Source of the DNA: Extensimonas perlucida
Lineage (GTDB): Bacteria; Pseudomonadota; Gammaproteobacteria; Burkholderiales; Burkholderiaceae_C
DNA length: 64,000 nt
Direction of reading: 5' to 3'
Assembly (NCBI RefSeq): GCF_007655255.1
Contig: NZ_VMYE01000006.1
Location: 1 to 64,000 of the forward strand
The position numbers were made by a program, and so were the translations under genes. Below are positions 36,201-45,274 of this stretch, one piece after another. The notes beneath the pieces were generated by a model. The model saw only the letters and a list, made by a program, of their open reading frames with translations, ran no database searches and was not told the DNA's origin. The stretch's first letter is position 1. Each line of letters begins with the position of its first letter.

Positions 36201-37223
36201 ATGCCTGCCGCCATGTCAACACCCGCCCCGCTGCGCCCGCCAAGGTATTTCGACGTCTGCAACGGCGACGCCGACGGCCTGTGCGCGGTGCGGCAGTGGC
36301 GCCTGCATGCGCCTGCGCAGGCCACACTGGTCACGGGCCTAAAGCGTGAGATCGCGCTGCTTGAGCGCGTAACTGCCCAACCCGGCGACGAAGTGCTGGT
36401 GTGCGACATCGCCATGGCGCGCAACCGCGCCGCGCTCGAGCGCCTGCTCGCGTGCGGCGTGCGCGTGCGCTACTTCGACCACCATGCGAGCGGCGCGCCG
36501 CTCCAGCACCCCTGCCTCGAAGCGCACCTCGACACGGCGCCCGACGTCTGCACCAGCGTGCTCGTGGACCGCGCGCTCGGCGGGCGCTTTCGCACCTGGG
36601 CCGTGGTCGGTGCGTTTGGCGACAACCTGGGCGCCGTAGCCGAGCGCCTGGCCGCCACGCTAAATCTGGGTCGCGCACAGATCGACGCGCTGCGGCGCAT
36701 GGGCGAGGCGATCAACTACAACGCCTACGGCGAGTCCGCGCGCGACGTGCTCATCCACCCCGCGCAGCTGTATGCGCTCATGGCGCGCTACGAAGACCCG
36801 CTCGCCATGCTCGCGCACGAGCCCGTGCTGCAGGCGCTGGACGCACAGCGCGCGGACGATCTGGCGCACGCTGCGGGTCTTGCGCCCTACTGGCAGGACG
36901 CGCGCGGCAGTGTTCTGCTATTGTCGGCCGCGCCCTGGAGCCGGCGCGTCGTGGGCCACCTCGCGAACCAGCTTGCGAACCAGGAGCCGCAGCGCGCGCA
37001 TGCGCTGCTGCTGCCCGTGCAAGAAAATGCAGACGCGCCCGCGGGCAAAGACGGCACACTCTGGCGCGTGAGCGTGCGTGCCCCTCGCAATGCCCCCGGC
37101 GGCGCAGGAGACCTGTGCAGCCGCTTCGGCGGCTCGGGTCGCGCGGGCGCGGGCGGCATAGACCGCCTGCCGCAAAGCGCGCTCGAAGACTTCATCCGCG
37201 CCTTTGCCGCGGCGCGCTGGTGA
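36201..37223 (+). CDS. DHH-family phosphoesterase
   Basis: 340-residue cytosolic protein. Motif I is NGDADGLCAVRQW, motif II VLVCDIAMARN, and motif III the eponymous RYFDHHASG. The C-terminal GDLCSRFGGSGRAGAGGIDRLP is a DHHA1-like nucleic-acid/substrate binding motif. Family members hydrolyse oligonucleotides or cyclic dinucleotides; which applies here cannot be read from sequence. It begins 12 bp after the chemoreceptor stop and may share its transcript. Confidence 0.85.
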   Translation: MPAAMSTPAPLRPPRYFDVCNGDADGLCAVRQWRLHAPAQATLVTGLKREIALLERVTAQPGDEVLVCDIAMARNRAALERLLACGVRVRYFDHHASGAPLQHPCLEAHLDTAPDVCTSVLVDRALGGRFRTWAVVGAFGDNLGAVAERLAATLNLGRAQIDALRRMGEAINYNAYGESARDVLIHPAQLYALMARYEDPLAMLAHEPVLQALDAQRADDLAHAAGLAPYWQDARGSVLLLSAAPWSRRVVGHLANQLANQEPQRAHALLLPVQENADAPAGKDGTLWRVSVRAPRNAPGGAGDLCSRFGGSGRAGAGGIDRLPQSALEDFIRAFAAARW

Positions 37224-37287
37224 AGTTGAGATACAACGGTAGCTAAAAAATGGGGCAAGGCCACCTTTATGAATTCACCATGCCCAC

Positions 37288-37737
37288 TCAACGTTCGGGG
37301 GACGATAACGCTTGCTTGACGCGCTGCTCCAGCTCGGCGAGGCCGTAGCTGGTGAGGTCAAGATCATGCGTCGAAGACAAGCGCCGCCGCGCAGCATCAC
37401 CGAGCGCGGCCTTGAGCTCGCCGAGGAAAGGGTTCGACGCGAAGATGGCCAGCTCCTGAAAGCGCCCCGCCCCGGCTTCCTGCTCCAGATAGTCGGCAAG
37501 CTCGTGTGCAAAGTGCAAATGCTCCTTGCGCTTGGGATCGGTCGGCGGCTGGTAGGCCGTGCCGCCATACCCCCGGTCCGAGGCTTCGCGCCCCATCTTG
37601 TCGGACACGATCTCGCTCACCTTGCTACGGCTCTCTGGATGTTCAAAGGTTTCGAGTACCCGCAACGTGCCGCTTGTCTCTCGTTCCAGATAGCGGGCAT
37701 AGGTGGCATTGGCGATCAGGATACGGTCTGCTTTCAT
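37288..37737 (-). CDS. host-attachment family protein (AtsE-like)
   Basis: 149-residue soluble protein: MKADRILIANATYARYLERE, then SDKMGREASDRGYGGTAYQPPTDP and FAHELADYLEQEAGAGRFQELAIFASNPFLGELKA. This pattern belongs to the Host_attach family named after Agrobacterium AtsE; a translation-factor/eRF1-like fold with no proven activity. It stands alone between opposing genes. Confidence 0.85.
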   Translation of the reverse strand: MKADRILIANATYARYLERETSGTLRVLETFEHPESRSKVSEIVSDKMGREASDRGYGGTAYQPPTDPKRKEHLHFAHELADYLEQEAGAGRFQELAIFASNPFLGELKAALGDAARRRLSSTHDLDLTSYGLAELEQRVKQALSSPER

Positions 37738-37876
37738 GGTCTGGGCCTCCTGATGTCATGGAAAAGAAAACCAACGGACGCAGCAACTGCCCCATGCGTC
37801 TGCTCCCATTTTTACATGAGGCCAAAACACCGCTTTACAACCGCGTCCTGTGCGCGACCATCGCGATCAGCGCGCG

Positions 37877-38566
37877 TCAGCCGAGGTGCTTGGCGAAGAA
37901 TGCCAGCGTGCGCTCGTTGGCGAGCTGGGCCGCGGCCTGGTCGTAGGAGCCGCGCTGGTCGCAATGGAAGCCGTGGTCTGCGGCGTAGATGTGCACTTCC
38001 ACCTCGGGGTGTGTTTTGGCGAAAGCCTTGACTTCATCGACCGGAATCCAATGGTCGCGCTCGCCGAAGTGCGCGAGCACCGGCACACGCGGCTTGCGTG
38101 CCGACTCTTCAGGCGTGGTCATGCCGCCGCCGTAGTAGCACACGGCCGCCGACAGGCCGTCCAGCGTGCACGCGGAGCGCCAGGTCAGCAAGCCGCCCCA
38201 GCAAAAGCCGACGATGCCAACTTTGCGACCGCTGCGCTTGGCAGCGTCATGGATCGCCGCCTGGATGTCGAGCATCACGCCCGGCGCCGGGAGCGCATCG
38301 ACGGCCGTCTTGAGCGCAAAGCCAGCCTCCATGTCCTGCTGCTCATAGCCGAGTTCCACGCCCTGCTTGACGCGTGCGAAGGTCGAGGGGGCGATCGCCA
38401 GATAGCCACTCGCGGCATAGCGATCGGCCACCGCGCGGATGTGCGAGTTCACGCCGAAAATTTCCTGCAGCACCACGATGGCGCCGCGCGGCGTACCCTG
38501 GGGCTCGGCCAGCCAGGCAGGCACCGAAAAACCATCGCTCGAAGTCACTTGGATGAACTGGCTCAT
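37877..38566 (-). CDS. dienelactone hydrolase family protein
   Basis: 229-residue alpha/beta hydrolase. The nucleophile elbow is GFCWGG (Cys nucleophile, as in dienelactone hydrolases), the acid is in GERDHWIPVDEV and the histidine in AADHGFHCDQRGSYDQAAA. Classic members open dienelactones in chlorocatechol degradation; many homologues have other substrates and no chlorocatechol genes are nearby. ATG 38566 has an excellent ribosome-binding site (GAGGAG). Confidence 0.92.
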   Translation of the reverse strand: MSQFIQVTSSDGFSVPAWLAEPQGTPRGAIVVLQEIFGVNSHIRAVADRYAASGYLAIAPSTFARVKQGVELGYEQQDMEAGFALKTAVDALPAPGVMLDIQAAIHDAAKRSGRKVGIVGFCWGGLLTWRSACTLDGLSAAVCYYGGGMTTPEESARKPRVPVLAHFGERDHWIPVDEVKAFAKTHPEVEVHIYAADHGFHCDQRGSYDQAAAQLANERTLAFFAKHLG

Positions 38567-38729
38567 GGAATGCTCCTCATAAAAATGGATAGACCCAAGC
38601 TCCTGCAACGGCCAGCGTCGCGGAACACGGCATTTTTGCAGCAGACTGCGACCGGGGCAAAACACACACGCAAAAATCCCCGAAACTGCGCGCAAGCATG
38701 GTTACGATAGCCGCCATGGAGCCTGGTGC

Positions 38730-39362
38730 ATGGACCTCAAGCCGCTGATCACCCTGCTGGCCATCGTGAACCCGCTGGCCATCGTGCCGTTTTTTATCCA
38801 CTACACGCAAGGGTTCTCGCCCGCACAGCGGCGCGCGACGGTACGCACCGCATCATTTACCGTGTTTTGTGTGATCGCGGCCTGTGCGCTGCTGGGGCTG
38901 CAGATTCTGGCGTTCTTCAACATCTCGCTGCAGAGCTTTCAGGTCGGCGGCGGCATGCTGCTGCTCATCAGCGCGATGAACATGCTCAACGCCCAGCCCG
39001 CCGAAGCCAAGGCACACACGCACGAAATGGAAGAAGGCGCCGAAAAAGCCGCCTCAGGCGCAAGCATCGCCGTCGTGCCGCTGACCATCCCCTTGCTCAC
39101 GGGCCCGGCCACCATGTCCACCGTGGTGATCTATGCCGACCGTGCGCACACCCTGTGGCAGCACGTGGCGCTGCTGGGCTACGGCCTCGTGATCGCGCTT
39201 GCCACGGCGCTGTGCTTTGCCCTTGCCGACCCCATCGCGCGCGTGCTGGGCAAGACCGGCATCAACGTGATGACGCGCCTCATGGGCCTGATTCTCGCGG
39301 CCCTGGCCGTCGAGGTCATGGCCGAAGGCTTGGGCAAGCTGTTCCCCGGCTTGCTCGGCTGA
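38730..39362 (+). CDS. MarC-family integral membrane protein
   Basis: 210-residue inner-membrane protein with six TM helices: LITLLAIVNPLAIVPFFIHYTQG, SFTVFCVIAACALLGLQILAFFNI, GGGMLLLISAMNMLNAQ, PLTIPLLTGPATMSTVVIY and two more. The conserved NP and PLLTGPA motifs define the MarC/UPF0056 family. The transport substrate is unknown; early links to multiple antibiotic resistance were not upheld. It precedes tRNA-Phe. Confidence 0.92.
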   Translation: MDLKPLITLLAIVNPLAIVPFFIHYTQGFSPAQRRATVRTASFTVFCVIAACALLGLQILAFFNISLQSFQVGGGMLLLISAMNMLNAQPAEAKAHTHEMEEGAEKAASGASIAVVPLTIPLLTGPATMSTVVIYADRAHTLWQHVALLGYGLVIALATALCFALADPIARVLGKTGINVMTRLMGLILAALAVEVMAEGLGKLFPGLLG

Positions 39363-39480
39363 ACGCCCACTCGGCATGGAGCATGCGCCCTCCGCGCCTG
39401 GCAGGCAAGGCCGCCGGTGACGCGCGTGACAAGAGATTTTGCAATTTCGGGGCGAAATTTGGGTTACAATGCGCGGCTTA

Positions 39481-39556
<76 letters not shown>

Positions 39557-39561
39557 ATATT

Positions 39562-39587
39562 CAAATCCCTGCTTGTCAGGGATTTTG
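39562..39587 (+). terminator. intrinsic terminator after tRNA-Phe
   Basis: AATCCCTG-CTTGT-CAGGGATT followed by TT lies 8 bp past the CCA end. The T-run is short, so termination may be partial. Confidence 0.65.
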
Positions 39588-39845
39588 CATTTCTGCGCCT
39601 CTCACACAGGTCGCCAAGGCTGTTTCACCCTCAAAAAAGCTGGCTGTTGCATTCCTCCGTTCTTTGGGTCTGCGCGGCTTCCCACACAAAGCCTGATGCC
39701 GCAGCCGGACGACGGCATTTTGACCCGCACCCCGAACGGCACGGGCAGCACCAGTCAGGGTTTTTGCTTGCTTTTTGCGCGCACTTGCGCCACACTTGCG
39801 CGCTTCGATTTCGGGTGAGGCCGTGGTTTTCGAGAGGTGTCTTTG

Positions 39846-40247
39846 ATGCGCAAAGCGCTGGTCGCAGGGCCGCAAGCAGGATTCGCATGGCTCTTGGCAC
39901 TGGCGCTCTTGCTGGTGCCGTGGGCAGCACTGGGGCGGGGCGAGGCGCCTGGGCGAGGCATCGCTGCGGTGAGGCTGGCCGAATTGCCCCCTGAAGCGCG
40001 CGCGACTTACGCCTTGATTTTCGCCGGCGGCCCGTTTCCGTATGAAAAGGATGGCACCGTATTCGGCAATCGTGAGAGGCTGCTGCCTCTGCACAAGCGC
40101 GGCTATTACCGTGAATATACCGTTACCACCCCAGGCTCCCGCGACAGAGGCATGCGCCGCATCGTATGCGGCGGCAAGCCGCAAGTTCCGGACGTCTGCT
40201 ATTACACCAGCGATCACTACACGAGTTTTCGCCGTATCGTTGAGTAG
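39846..40247 (+). CDS. secreted barnase-like ribonuclease (N1/T1 family)
   Basis: 133-residue precursor with a Sec signal peptide (WLLALALLLVPWAALG). The mature enzyme shows FPYEKDGTVFGNRERLLP, the catalytic Glu in GYYREYTVTTPG, Arg in DRGMRRIVCGG, and the catalytic His in YYTSDHYTSFRRI. These match barnase Glu73, Arg87 and His102 in order. Two Cys (IVCGG, DVCYY) may form a disulfide. A [13 protein letters not shown] gene follows, giving a toxin-immunity arrangement. The start at 39846 (MRKALVAG) fits the signal peptide. Confidence 0.88.
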   Translation: MRKALVAGPQAGFAWLLALALLLVPWAALGRGEAPGRGIAAVRLAELPPEARATYALIFAGGPFPYEKDGTVFGNRERLLPLHKRGYYREYTVTTPGSRDRGMRRIVCGGKPQVPDVCYYTSDHYTSFRRIVE

Positions 40248-40371
40248 CAGCGTTTTTTCTGACGGTGGTGCAAAGGTTGAGATTGCCATTTTTTCGGCAT
40301 GAAGTTAATGCCGCATTTTGTTTCGTCTTATGCCCGTAGTTTGTGAATTTCAGGAAGAAAGAGTAGCGCAA

Positions 40372-40797
40372 ATGCAGTCGCCACTTCAAAAAGACCAGGA
40401 AATACCTTTGCGCAATGTGCGCGCCAATATTGTTCAGTCCATACGCGCGTTTCGTGTGCCCGATTTGCAGGAGGCTGCCAAGACTCTGGGGCATCACTTT
40501 CTGTACGCCAACCTCGCGCATGCGCAGACCAAGCAGGACATATTGGACCTGATCGCCAGTCAATTCACTTTTCCGGCCCATGTCGGGAAAAATTTTGACG
40601 CCTTGTACGACAGCATGACCGACCCCTTGCACAAGTCGGGCCCGCAACCCGGGTTCGTCGTGGTGCTCGAGCAGATTCCGGCCACGCCCAAATTCGACAA
40701 AGAAGCACGCGAGCAACTGCTCGACATTTTCCGTGACGCCGCCGAATACTGGGCTGACCGCAAAATTCCATTCCGCTGCTTCTATTCTTTTCTGTAG
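40372..40797 (+). CDS. [13 protein letters not shown] ribonuclease inhibitor
   Basis: 141-residue cytosolic protein without a signal peptide. The barstar domain is at about residues 40-135, with the inhibitory helix region DLIASQFTFPAHVGKNFDALYDSMTD and FVVVLEQIPATPKFDKEAREQLLDIFRDAAEYWADRKIPF. Barstars occlude the barnase active site with an acidic helix. It lies 124 bp after the RNase and presumably protects the cell before export. ATG 40372 is preceded by AGGAAGAAAGAG; an upstream ATG at 40330 is possible. Confidence 0.88.
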   Translation: MQSPLQKDQEIPLRNVRANIVQSIRAFRVPDLQEAAKTLGHHFLYANLAHAQTKQDILDLIASQFTFPAHVGKNFDALYDSMTDPLHKSGPQPGFVVVLEQIPATPKFDKEAREQLLDIFRDAAEYWADRKIPFRCFYSFL

Positions 40798-40997
40798 CCC
40801 GTTCTGCATCCATTGGCCAGGCAGAACGGGCGAGCACGGCTACAGGGGCACAGGATATTGTGCTCGATGCACCAATGTCGGAGCAGCCGCCTACCGACAG
40901 ACTCGTCGATGTTTCCCCGCTCGCATTGCGCATGAGCAGCCCATTCAACGTGCGCTACTGGGTGGATGCGGCTTGACGGCTGCCCCTCGCCCCTGAA

Positions 40998-41026
40998 GAA
41001 GCCTGCCTCGCCGAGGTGGGCTTTTT
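40998..41026 (+). terminator. terminator downstream of barstar
   Basis: AAGCCTGCCTCG-C-CGAGGTGGGCTTTTT forms an imperfect stem with T-run 200 bp after barstar. It separates the RNase-inhibitor unit from the aroG leader. The intervening 40798-40997 holds a short frame ending at 40977 (MSEQPPTDRL..., from 40876) without a ribosome-binding site, not annotated as a gene. Confidence 0.65.
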
Positions 41027-41063
41027 CACTTCGAGGCACCATGATCGCGCATGGGCACTGTGC

Positions 41064-41069
41064 TATATT
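41064..41069 (+). promoter_or_regulatory. candidate -10 box (TATATT) of aroG leader
   Basis: TATATT lies 6 bp before the leader-peptide ATG. If used, transcription would start at or very near the ATG, making the leader message nearly leaderless. No convincing -35 hexamer is seen at standard spacing. Confidence 0.35.
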
Positions 41070-41075
41070 GCAGCC

Positions 41076-41147
41076 ATGGTTTCGATCCGTTGCTACTTTT
41101 TTGGCTATTTTTGGTTCTCATGCGCCGCTGGCGGAAGAGAGTTCTGA
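41076..41147 (+). CDS. aromatic-rich leader peptide of DAHP synthase attenuator
   Basis: A 23-codon frame beginning MVSIR and then CYFFGYFWF, followed by SCAAGGREF and TGA. Codons 7-14 are Tyr-Phe-Phe-Gly-Tyr-Phe-Trp-Phe: seven aromatic residues in eight. This is the hallmark of a translation-sensing leader for aromatic amino acids, placed before an aromatic biosynthesis gene. Ribosome stalling here would leave the segment at 41127-41134 free to pair with the terminator's 5' arm. Confidence 0.85.
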   Translation: MVSIRCYFFGYFWFSCAAGGREF

Positions 41148-41210
41148 ACGTACCCGCAAAAAACGTACCGAATTCCGATCAACCGCCAGCACTCGCTGGC
41201 GGTTTTTTTT
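41127..41210 (+). promoter_or_regulatory. transcription attenuator (antiterminator/terminator switch) of aroG
   Basis: The terminator is ACCGCCAGC-ACTC-GCTGGCGGT at 41182-41203 followed by eight T. The sequence GCTGGCGG also occurs at 41127-41134, codons 18-20 of the leader peptide, and can pair over 8 bp with the same CCGCCAGC (41183-41190). The two pairings exclude each other. A ribosome that passes the aromatic codons covers 41127-41134 and lets the terminator form; a stalled ribosome leaves it free and allows read-through into aroG. Confidence 0.85.
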
Positions 41211-41255
41211 CGCCCCAAGTTTTTCTTACGCACCTTCTTCCAAAGGAAAGACACG

Positions 41256-42383
41256 ATGACTGCCCAAACCCATGCCACTCCCACCGGCGATGCCTGGTAC
41301 CGCGGCGCTGAAAAGACCAGCCTGACCGACGACGAACGCATAGAGGACATCACCGTGCTGCCTCCGCCCGAACATTTGATCCGCTTTTTCCCGATCCGCG
41401 GCACGGCCGTGGAAAAGTTGGTGAGCCACACGCGCAAAACCATCCACCGCATCATGCACGGCAAGGACGACCGCTTGCTGGTGGTCATAGGCCCTTGCTC
41501 CATCCACGACCCGGCTGCGGCGATCGACTACGCGCGGCGCCTCATGGCGGCGCGCACGCAATATGCCGACACGCTGGAGATTGTGATGCGCGTGTATTTC
41601 GAAAAGCCGCGCACCACCGTGGGCTGGAAGGGCCTGATCAACGACCCTTACCTCGACGAGAGCTACCGCATCGACGAGGGCCTGCGCATCGCGCGCCAGC
41701 TGCTCATAGAGATCAACCGCCTGGGCATGCCCGCGGGCAGCGAGTTCCTCGACGTGATTTCGCCGCAATACATCGGCGACCTGATCTCCTGGGGCGCGAT
41801 CGGCGCTCGTACCACCGAAAGCCAGGTGCACCGCGAGCTCGCCTCCGGCTTGTCGGCGCCGATCGGCTTCAAGAACGGCACCGACGGCAACATCCGCATC
41901 GCCACCGACGCCATCCAGTCCGCAGGCCGCCCGCACCATTTTCTGTCGGTGCACAAGAACGGCCAGGTCGCCATCGTGACGACCAAGGGCAACAAGGACT
42001 GCCACGTGATCCTGCGCGGCGGCAAGGCGCCCAATTACGACGCAGCCAGCGTCACCGCGGCGTGCAAGGAGCTCGAGGCGACCAAGCTCAACCCCAGCCT
42101 GATGGTCGATTGCAGCCACGCCAACAGCAGCAAGCAGCACGAGCGCCAGCTCGACGTCGCGCGCGACGTGGCCGCACAGATCGCGGGCGGCTCGCACAAG
42201 GTGTTCGGCCTGATGATCGAAAGCCACTTGTGCGCGGGCGCGCAAAAGTTCACGCCCGGCAAGGACGACCCCGCGAAGCTCGAGTACGGCAAGAGCATCA
42301 CCGACGCCTGCCTGGGCTGGGACGATTCGCTGCACGCGCTCGCCGAGCTCTCGGCTGCCGTGGTGGCGCGCCGCGCACGTTGA
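41256..42383 (+). CDS. aroG: class I 3-deoxy-7-phosphoheptulonate (DAHP) synthase
   Basis: First enzyme of the shikimate pathway: phosphoenolpyruvate plus erythrose 4-phosphate to DAHP. The 375-residue product has [68 protein letters not shown] and [11 protein letters not shown], the AroF/G/H-type metal and substrate motifs. The start is preceded by AAAGGAAAG. An intrinsic attenuator with an aromatic leader peptide lies upstream. Which aromatic amino acid inhibits the enzyme cannot be assigned; the leader carries Tyr, Phe and Trp codons. Symbol aroG is used generically. Confidence 0.95.
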   Translation: MTAQTHATPTGDAWYRGAEKTSLTDDERIEDITVLPPPEHLIRFFPIRGTAVEKLVSHTRKTIHRIMHGKDDRLLVVIGPCSIHDPAAAIDYARRLMAARTQYADTLEIVMRVYFEKPRTTVGWKGLINDPYLDESYRIDEGLRIARQLLIEINRLGMPAGSEFLDVISPQYIGDLISWGAIGARTTESQVHRELASGLSAPIGFKNGTDGNIRIATDAIQSAGRPHHFLSVHKNGQVAIVTTKGNKDCHVILRGGKAPNYDAASVTAACKELEATKLNPSLMVDCSHANSSKQHERQLDVARDVAAQIAGGSHKVFGLMIESHLCAGAQKFTPGKDDPAKLEYGKSITDACLGWDDSLHALAELSAAVVARRAR

Positions 42384-42411
42384 ACAGCGGGCCTGCCGGG
42401 CAAAGCGCGCG

Positions 42412-43284
42412 TCAGCGTTGCGGGGCGGCAGCCCCAGCACGCGCGCCGAGGTAAAGCCCTTCGACGCGCGGCACGTTCTGCTCCAGCGTCTGGATGCGCT
42501 CCGGGCCGCTCGGGTGCGTGGAAAGAAACTCCAAACCGCCCGCGCTCGCGGACACTTGGTTCATCTTCTGCCACAGGGTCACGGCGGCGTGCGGGTCGTA
42601 GCCGGCGCGCGCGCCCAGCTCCAGCCCGACGAGGTCGGCCTCGGATTCATCGGCGCGGCTGAACTTGAGCGAGAGCAGCTTGGTGCCCAGGTCGGCCACG
42701 GTATTGCCCAATTCGCCCAGGCCAAGCAATTGCGCCCCGAGCGTGAGGCCTATGCTGGTGGCGCGGGTCTTGGCAAGCTGCGCACGTGCGTGCTCGCGCA
42801 GCGCGTGCGCCATTTCGTGGCCCATGACCATGGCGGCCTCGTCGTCGGTGAGCCGCAGCTGGTCCAGGATGCCCGTGAAGAATGCGATCTTGCCGCCCGG
42901 CATGCAAAAAGCGTTGATCTGCTTGCTGCCGATCAGATTGACCTCCCAGCGCCACTGCGCCGCGCGTGGATTCCACTGCGGCGCGAACGGGATCAGGCGC
43001 CGCGCGATCGCGCGCAGGCGCAGCAGCTGCGGGTGGTTGTCCGGCGCGAGGGCACGCTTGGCGCGTGCCTGCGCGAGCAGTTCGCTGTATTGCTGGGTGG
43101 CTGCGGACTCGAGCGCCTCGGCAGGCACCAGTGCGCGCATGCCCGAAGGCGGCCCCACGTCGATCTGCGCCAGCGCGGGCGCCGCCGCTGCCGCGGCAGA
43201 AGCAAGCACGAACGCGCGCCGCGCCGACCAGGGAGCGGAAGGGGCGGAAGGGGCGAAACGAAAGGCGTTGCAAAGCAGGCACAT
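42412..43284 (-). CDS. M48-family zinc metalloprotease, exported
   Basis: 290-residue protein with a Tat/Sec-like N-terminus ([21 protein letters not shown]; the twin Arg suggests possible Tat export). Peptidase M48 domain: [21 protein letters not shown] with the HExxH zinc motif and [23 protein letters not shown] with the third-ligand Glu. [15 protein letters not shown] is typical of the periplasmic LoiP/YcaL-type group. Probable envelope protein quality control. Confidence 0.9.
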   Translation of the reverse strand: MCLLCNAFRFAPSAPSAPWSARRAFVLASAAAAAAPALAQIDVGPPSGMRALVPAEALESAATQQYSELLAQARAKRALAPDNHPQLLRLRAIARRLIPFAPQWNPRAAQWRWEVNLIGSKQINAFCMPGGKIAFFTGILDQLRLTDDEAAMVMGHEMAHALREHARAQLAKTRATSIGLTLGAQLLGLGELGNTVADLGTKLLSLKFSRADESEADLVGLELGARAGYDPHAAVTLWQKMNQVSASAGGLEFLSTHPSGPERIQTLEQNVPRVEGLYLGARAGAAAPQR

Positions 43285-43347
43285 AGGGCAATCATCATAG
43301 GGGAGAACCCGGGCTTTCGGCGCGCCATAGTGTCACCGCCGGCGAGC

Positions 43348-43842
43348 TCAAAATATCCCCAGTTCCAGACCGCAGGCCAGGGTGGCGCCCAGTTCGTGGC
43401 AGCGCACGAGGTCGGGTGCGCGCAGCTGTTTGGGCGCCAGAATCGCCTCGGGCGTTTGCGCGTGCGTGCAGACAATGAGGGGATCGGCCACGGCGTTCAG
43501 GCGCCAGCCCGTTGCGATGCGCTGCACTTGCCGCACCGCGTTGCTGCCGTCGCTGCCAGCGCACACCAGCAGGGCGTAGGGCCGCCCGGTGATGCGGTCC
43601 AAGGCGGGGTAATAGCAGCGGTCAAAAAAATCCTTGAGCTGGCCGCTCATCGCGGCCAGGTTTTCGGGCGTGGCGAAGAGGAATCCGTCGGCCTGCAAGA
43701 CATCCTGCGCCTGCGCCGTGGCCGCGTGCAGCAGCCGCACCTGGAGCTGCGCCGCCGCGCGCGCGCCTTCGCAGGCAGCCTCGACCATCTGGCGCGTGCC
43801 GCCGGTCATGGAGTGGTAAACGGCCAACAGGGTTTTGGACAT
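43348..43842 (-). CDS. flavodoxin-like NAD(P)H/FMN oxidoreductase
   Basis: 164-residue protein with a flavodoxin fold. The FMN phosphate loop is [21 protein letters not shown], and [31 protein letters not shown] is typical of the NADPH-dependent FMN reductase/flavodoxin-like group. It starts 118 bp from the divergent homocysteine methyltransferase gene. The electron partner is unknown. Confidence 0.82.
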   Translation of the reverse strand: MSKTLLAVYHSMTGGTRQMVEAACEGARAAAQLQVRLLHAATAQAQDVLQADGFLFATPENLAAMSGQLKDFFDRCYYPALDRITGRPYALLVCAGSDGSNAVRQVQRIATGWRLNAVADPLIVCTHAQTPEAILAPKQLRAPDLVRCHELGATLACGLELGIF

Positions 43843-43959
43843 GGTGCAGCGGGCGGGCTGATGAACGGGAGGTTTGCTGGGCAGGGCGGCCATGATCTCA
43901 GATTGCCGCACAACATCTGCAGCATACATTTGCAGGCGCACCCTTTCTACAATCGGCGC

Positions 43960-45024
43960 ATGCCACAAATTCGTTACACCCGCGCCCAGCAGCTTCCAGC
44001 CATTCTGGCCCAACGCATCGCCATCCTCGACGGCGCCATGGGCACCATGATCCAGCGTTTTCGCCTGAGCGAAGCGCAGTACCGCGGCGCGGGCTATGAT
44101 GGCCCCGACGGCGCGGGCGCGCGCTTCATGGATTTTCCGCGCGAGGTCAAGGGCAACAACGAGCTGCTCAGCCTGACCCGGCCCGACGTGATCCGCGACA
44201 TCCACGCACGTTACCTCGCGGCGGGCGCGGACATGGTCGAAACCAACACCTTCGGCGCGACCTCGATCGCGCAGGAAGACTATGGCATGGCGCATCTCGC
44301 GTACGAGATGAACCTGCGCTCGGCGCAGATCGCGCGCGCCGCCTGCGACCAGTTCAGCACGCCCGAACACCCGCGCTTCGTCGCGGGCGCGCTCGGCCCC
44401 ACGCCCAAGACGGCGAGCATCAGCCCCGACGTGAACGACCCGGCGGCGCGCAATGTCGATTTCGAGCAGCTGCGCGCTGCCTACTACGCGCAGGTGCAGG
44501 CGCTGGTCGAGGGTGGCGCCGATCTGTTGCTGGTCGAGACGATTTTCGACACGCTCAACGCCAAGGCGGCGCTGTTTGCGATCGACGAGTTTTTCGAGGC
44601 GAGCGGAGAATGCCTGCCCATCATCGTGAGCGGCACGGTCACGGACGCCTCGGGGCGGCTTTTGAGCGGGCAGACCGTGACCGCGTTCTGGTACAGCGTG
44701 CGCCACGCGCGCCCGCTCGCCGTGGGGCTGAACTGCGCGCTCGGCGCCGCGCTCATGCGCCCCTACATCCAGGAGCTGGCGCGCGCCGCGCCCGACACCT
44801 TCATCAGCTGCTACCCCAACGCCGGCCTGCCTAACCCCATGAGCGACACGGGCTTCGACGAGACGCCCGAGGTCACGAGCCGCCTGCTGCACGAGTTTGC
44901 CGCCGAGGGCCTGGTGAACATCGTGGGCGGCTGCTGCGGCACCACGCCCGAGCACATCCGGGCGATCGCGCATTCCGTGGCCCAGGTGCCCACGCGCCGC
45001 ATGTTCTATCCGGCGGCGGCTTGA
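43960..45024 (+). CDS. metH: homocysteine S-methyltransferase domain protein (split MetH N-terminal module)
   Basis: 354-residue stand-alone homocysteine-binding module. It has [58 protein letters not shown] and the zinc-cysteine motifs GLNCALGA and [18 protein letters not shown]. coli MetH is about 1,230 residues with folate, cobalamin and activation domains. None follows here, and a palindromic repeat comes next, so the remaining modules must be encoded elsewhere, as known for split MetH in some proteobacteria. Confidence 0.88.
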   Translation: MPQIRYTRAQQLPAILAQRIAILDGAMGTMIQRFRLSEAQYRGAGYDGPDGAGARFMDFPREVKGNNELLSLTRPDVIRDIHARYLAAGADMVETNTFGATSIAQEDYGMAHLAYEMNLRSAQIARAACDQFSTPEHPRFVAGALGPTPKTASISPDVNDPAARNVDFEQLRAAYYAQVQALVEGGADLLLVETIFDTLNAKAALFAIDEFFEASGECLPIIVSGTVTDASGRLLSGQTVTAFWYSVRHARPLAVGLNCALGAALMRPYIQELARAAPDTFISCYPNAGLPNPMSDTGFDETPEVTSRLLHEFAAEGLVNIVGGCCGTTPEHIRAIAHSVAQVPTRRMFYPAAA

Positions 45025-45041
45025 GGCCCGCTGCAAAGAAA

Positions 45042-45160
45042 CCCGTCATTGCGAGCCCCGCAGGGGCGCGGCAATCCAGCCCCGTCCTTTGCCGCACCAG
45101 CAGGCGCTGTGGCGAAGGCCCTGTGGATTGCCGCGGGCCTTCGGCCCTCGCAATGACGGG
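45042..45160. repeat. GTCATTGCGAG-type palindromic repeat
   Basis: CCCGTCATTGCGAGCCCCGC and its inverted end CTCGCAATGACGGG flank a second inverted pair, GCGGCAATCCAG and TGGATTGCCGCG, around an asymmetric centre. This motif type is widely dispersed in proteobacteria. It occupies the gap between metH and the TPM gene. Confidence 0.85.
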
Positions 45161-45200
45161 GAAGGATCATCCCCCGTCCTAATGAACAATCTGGGTTGAG

Positions 45201-45244
45201 GCGTTTTTGCCGCTTTGCGCAGATAGGACAAGCGCAAGTAGCTC
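45201..45244. repeat. R2 dispersed repeat
   Basis: GCGTTTTTGCCGCTTTGCGC, AGATAGGACAAGCGCAAGTA and GCT match the R2 pattern. It is close to the GTCATTGCGAG repeat, 31 bp before the TPM stop codon. Confidence 0.65.
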
Positions 45245-45274
45245 CTTGTTCGGGAGCATTGCCTTGCCTGTTCG

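Noticed and set aside
40876-40977. Short frame MSEQPPTDRL... after barstar
   Set aside because: Only 33 codons, no ribosome-binding site and no recognised family; not enough to call a gene.
43960-45024. Truncated full-length metH pseudogene
   Set aside because: The module ends cleanly after the Hcy/zinc domain with intact motifs. Split MetH proteins are known, so truncation by damage is not required.
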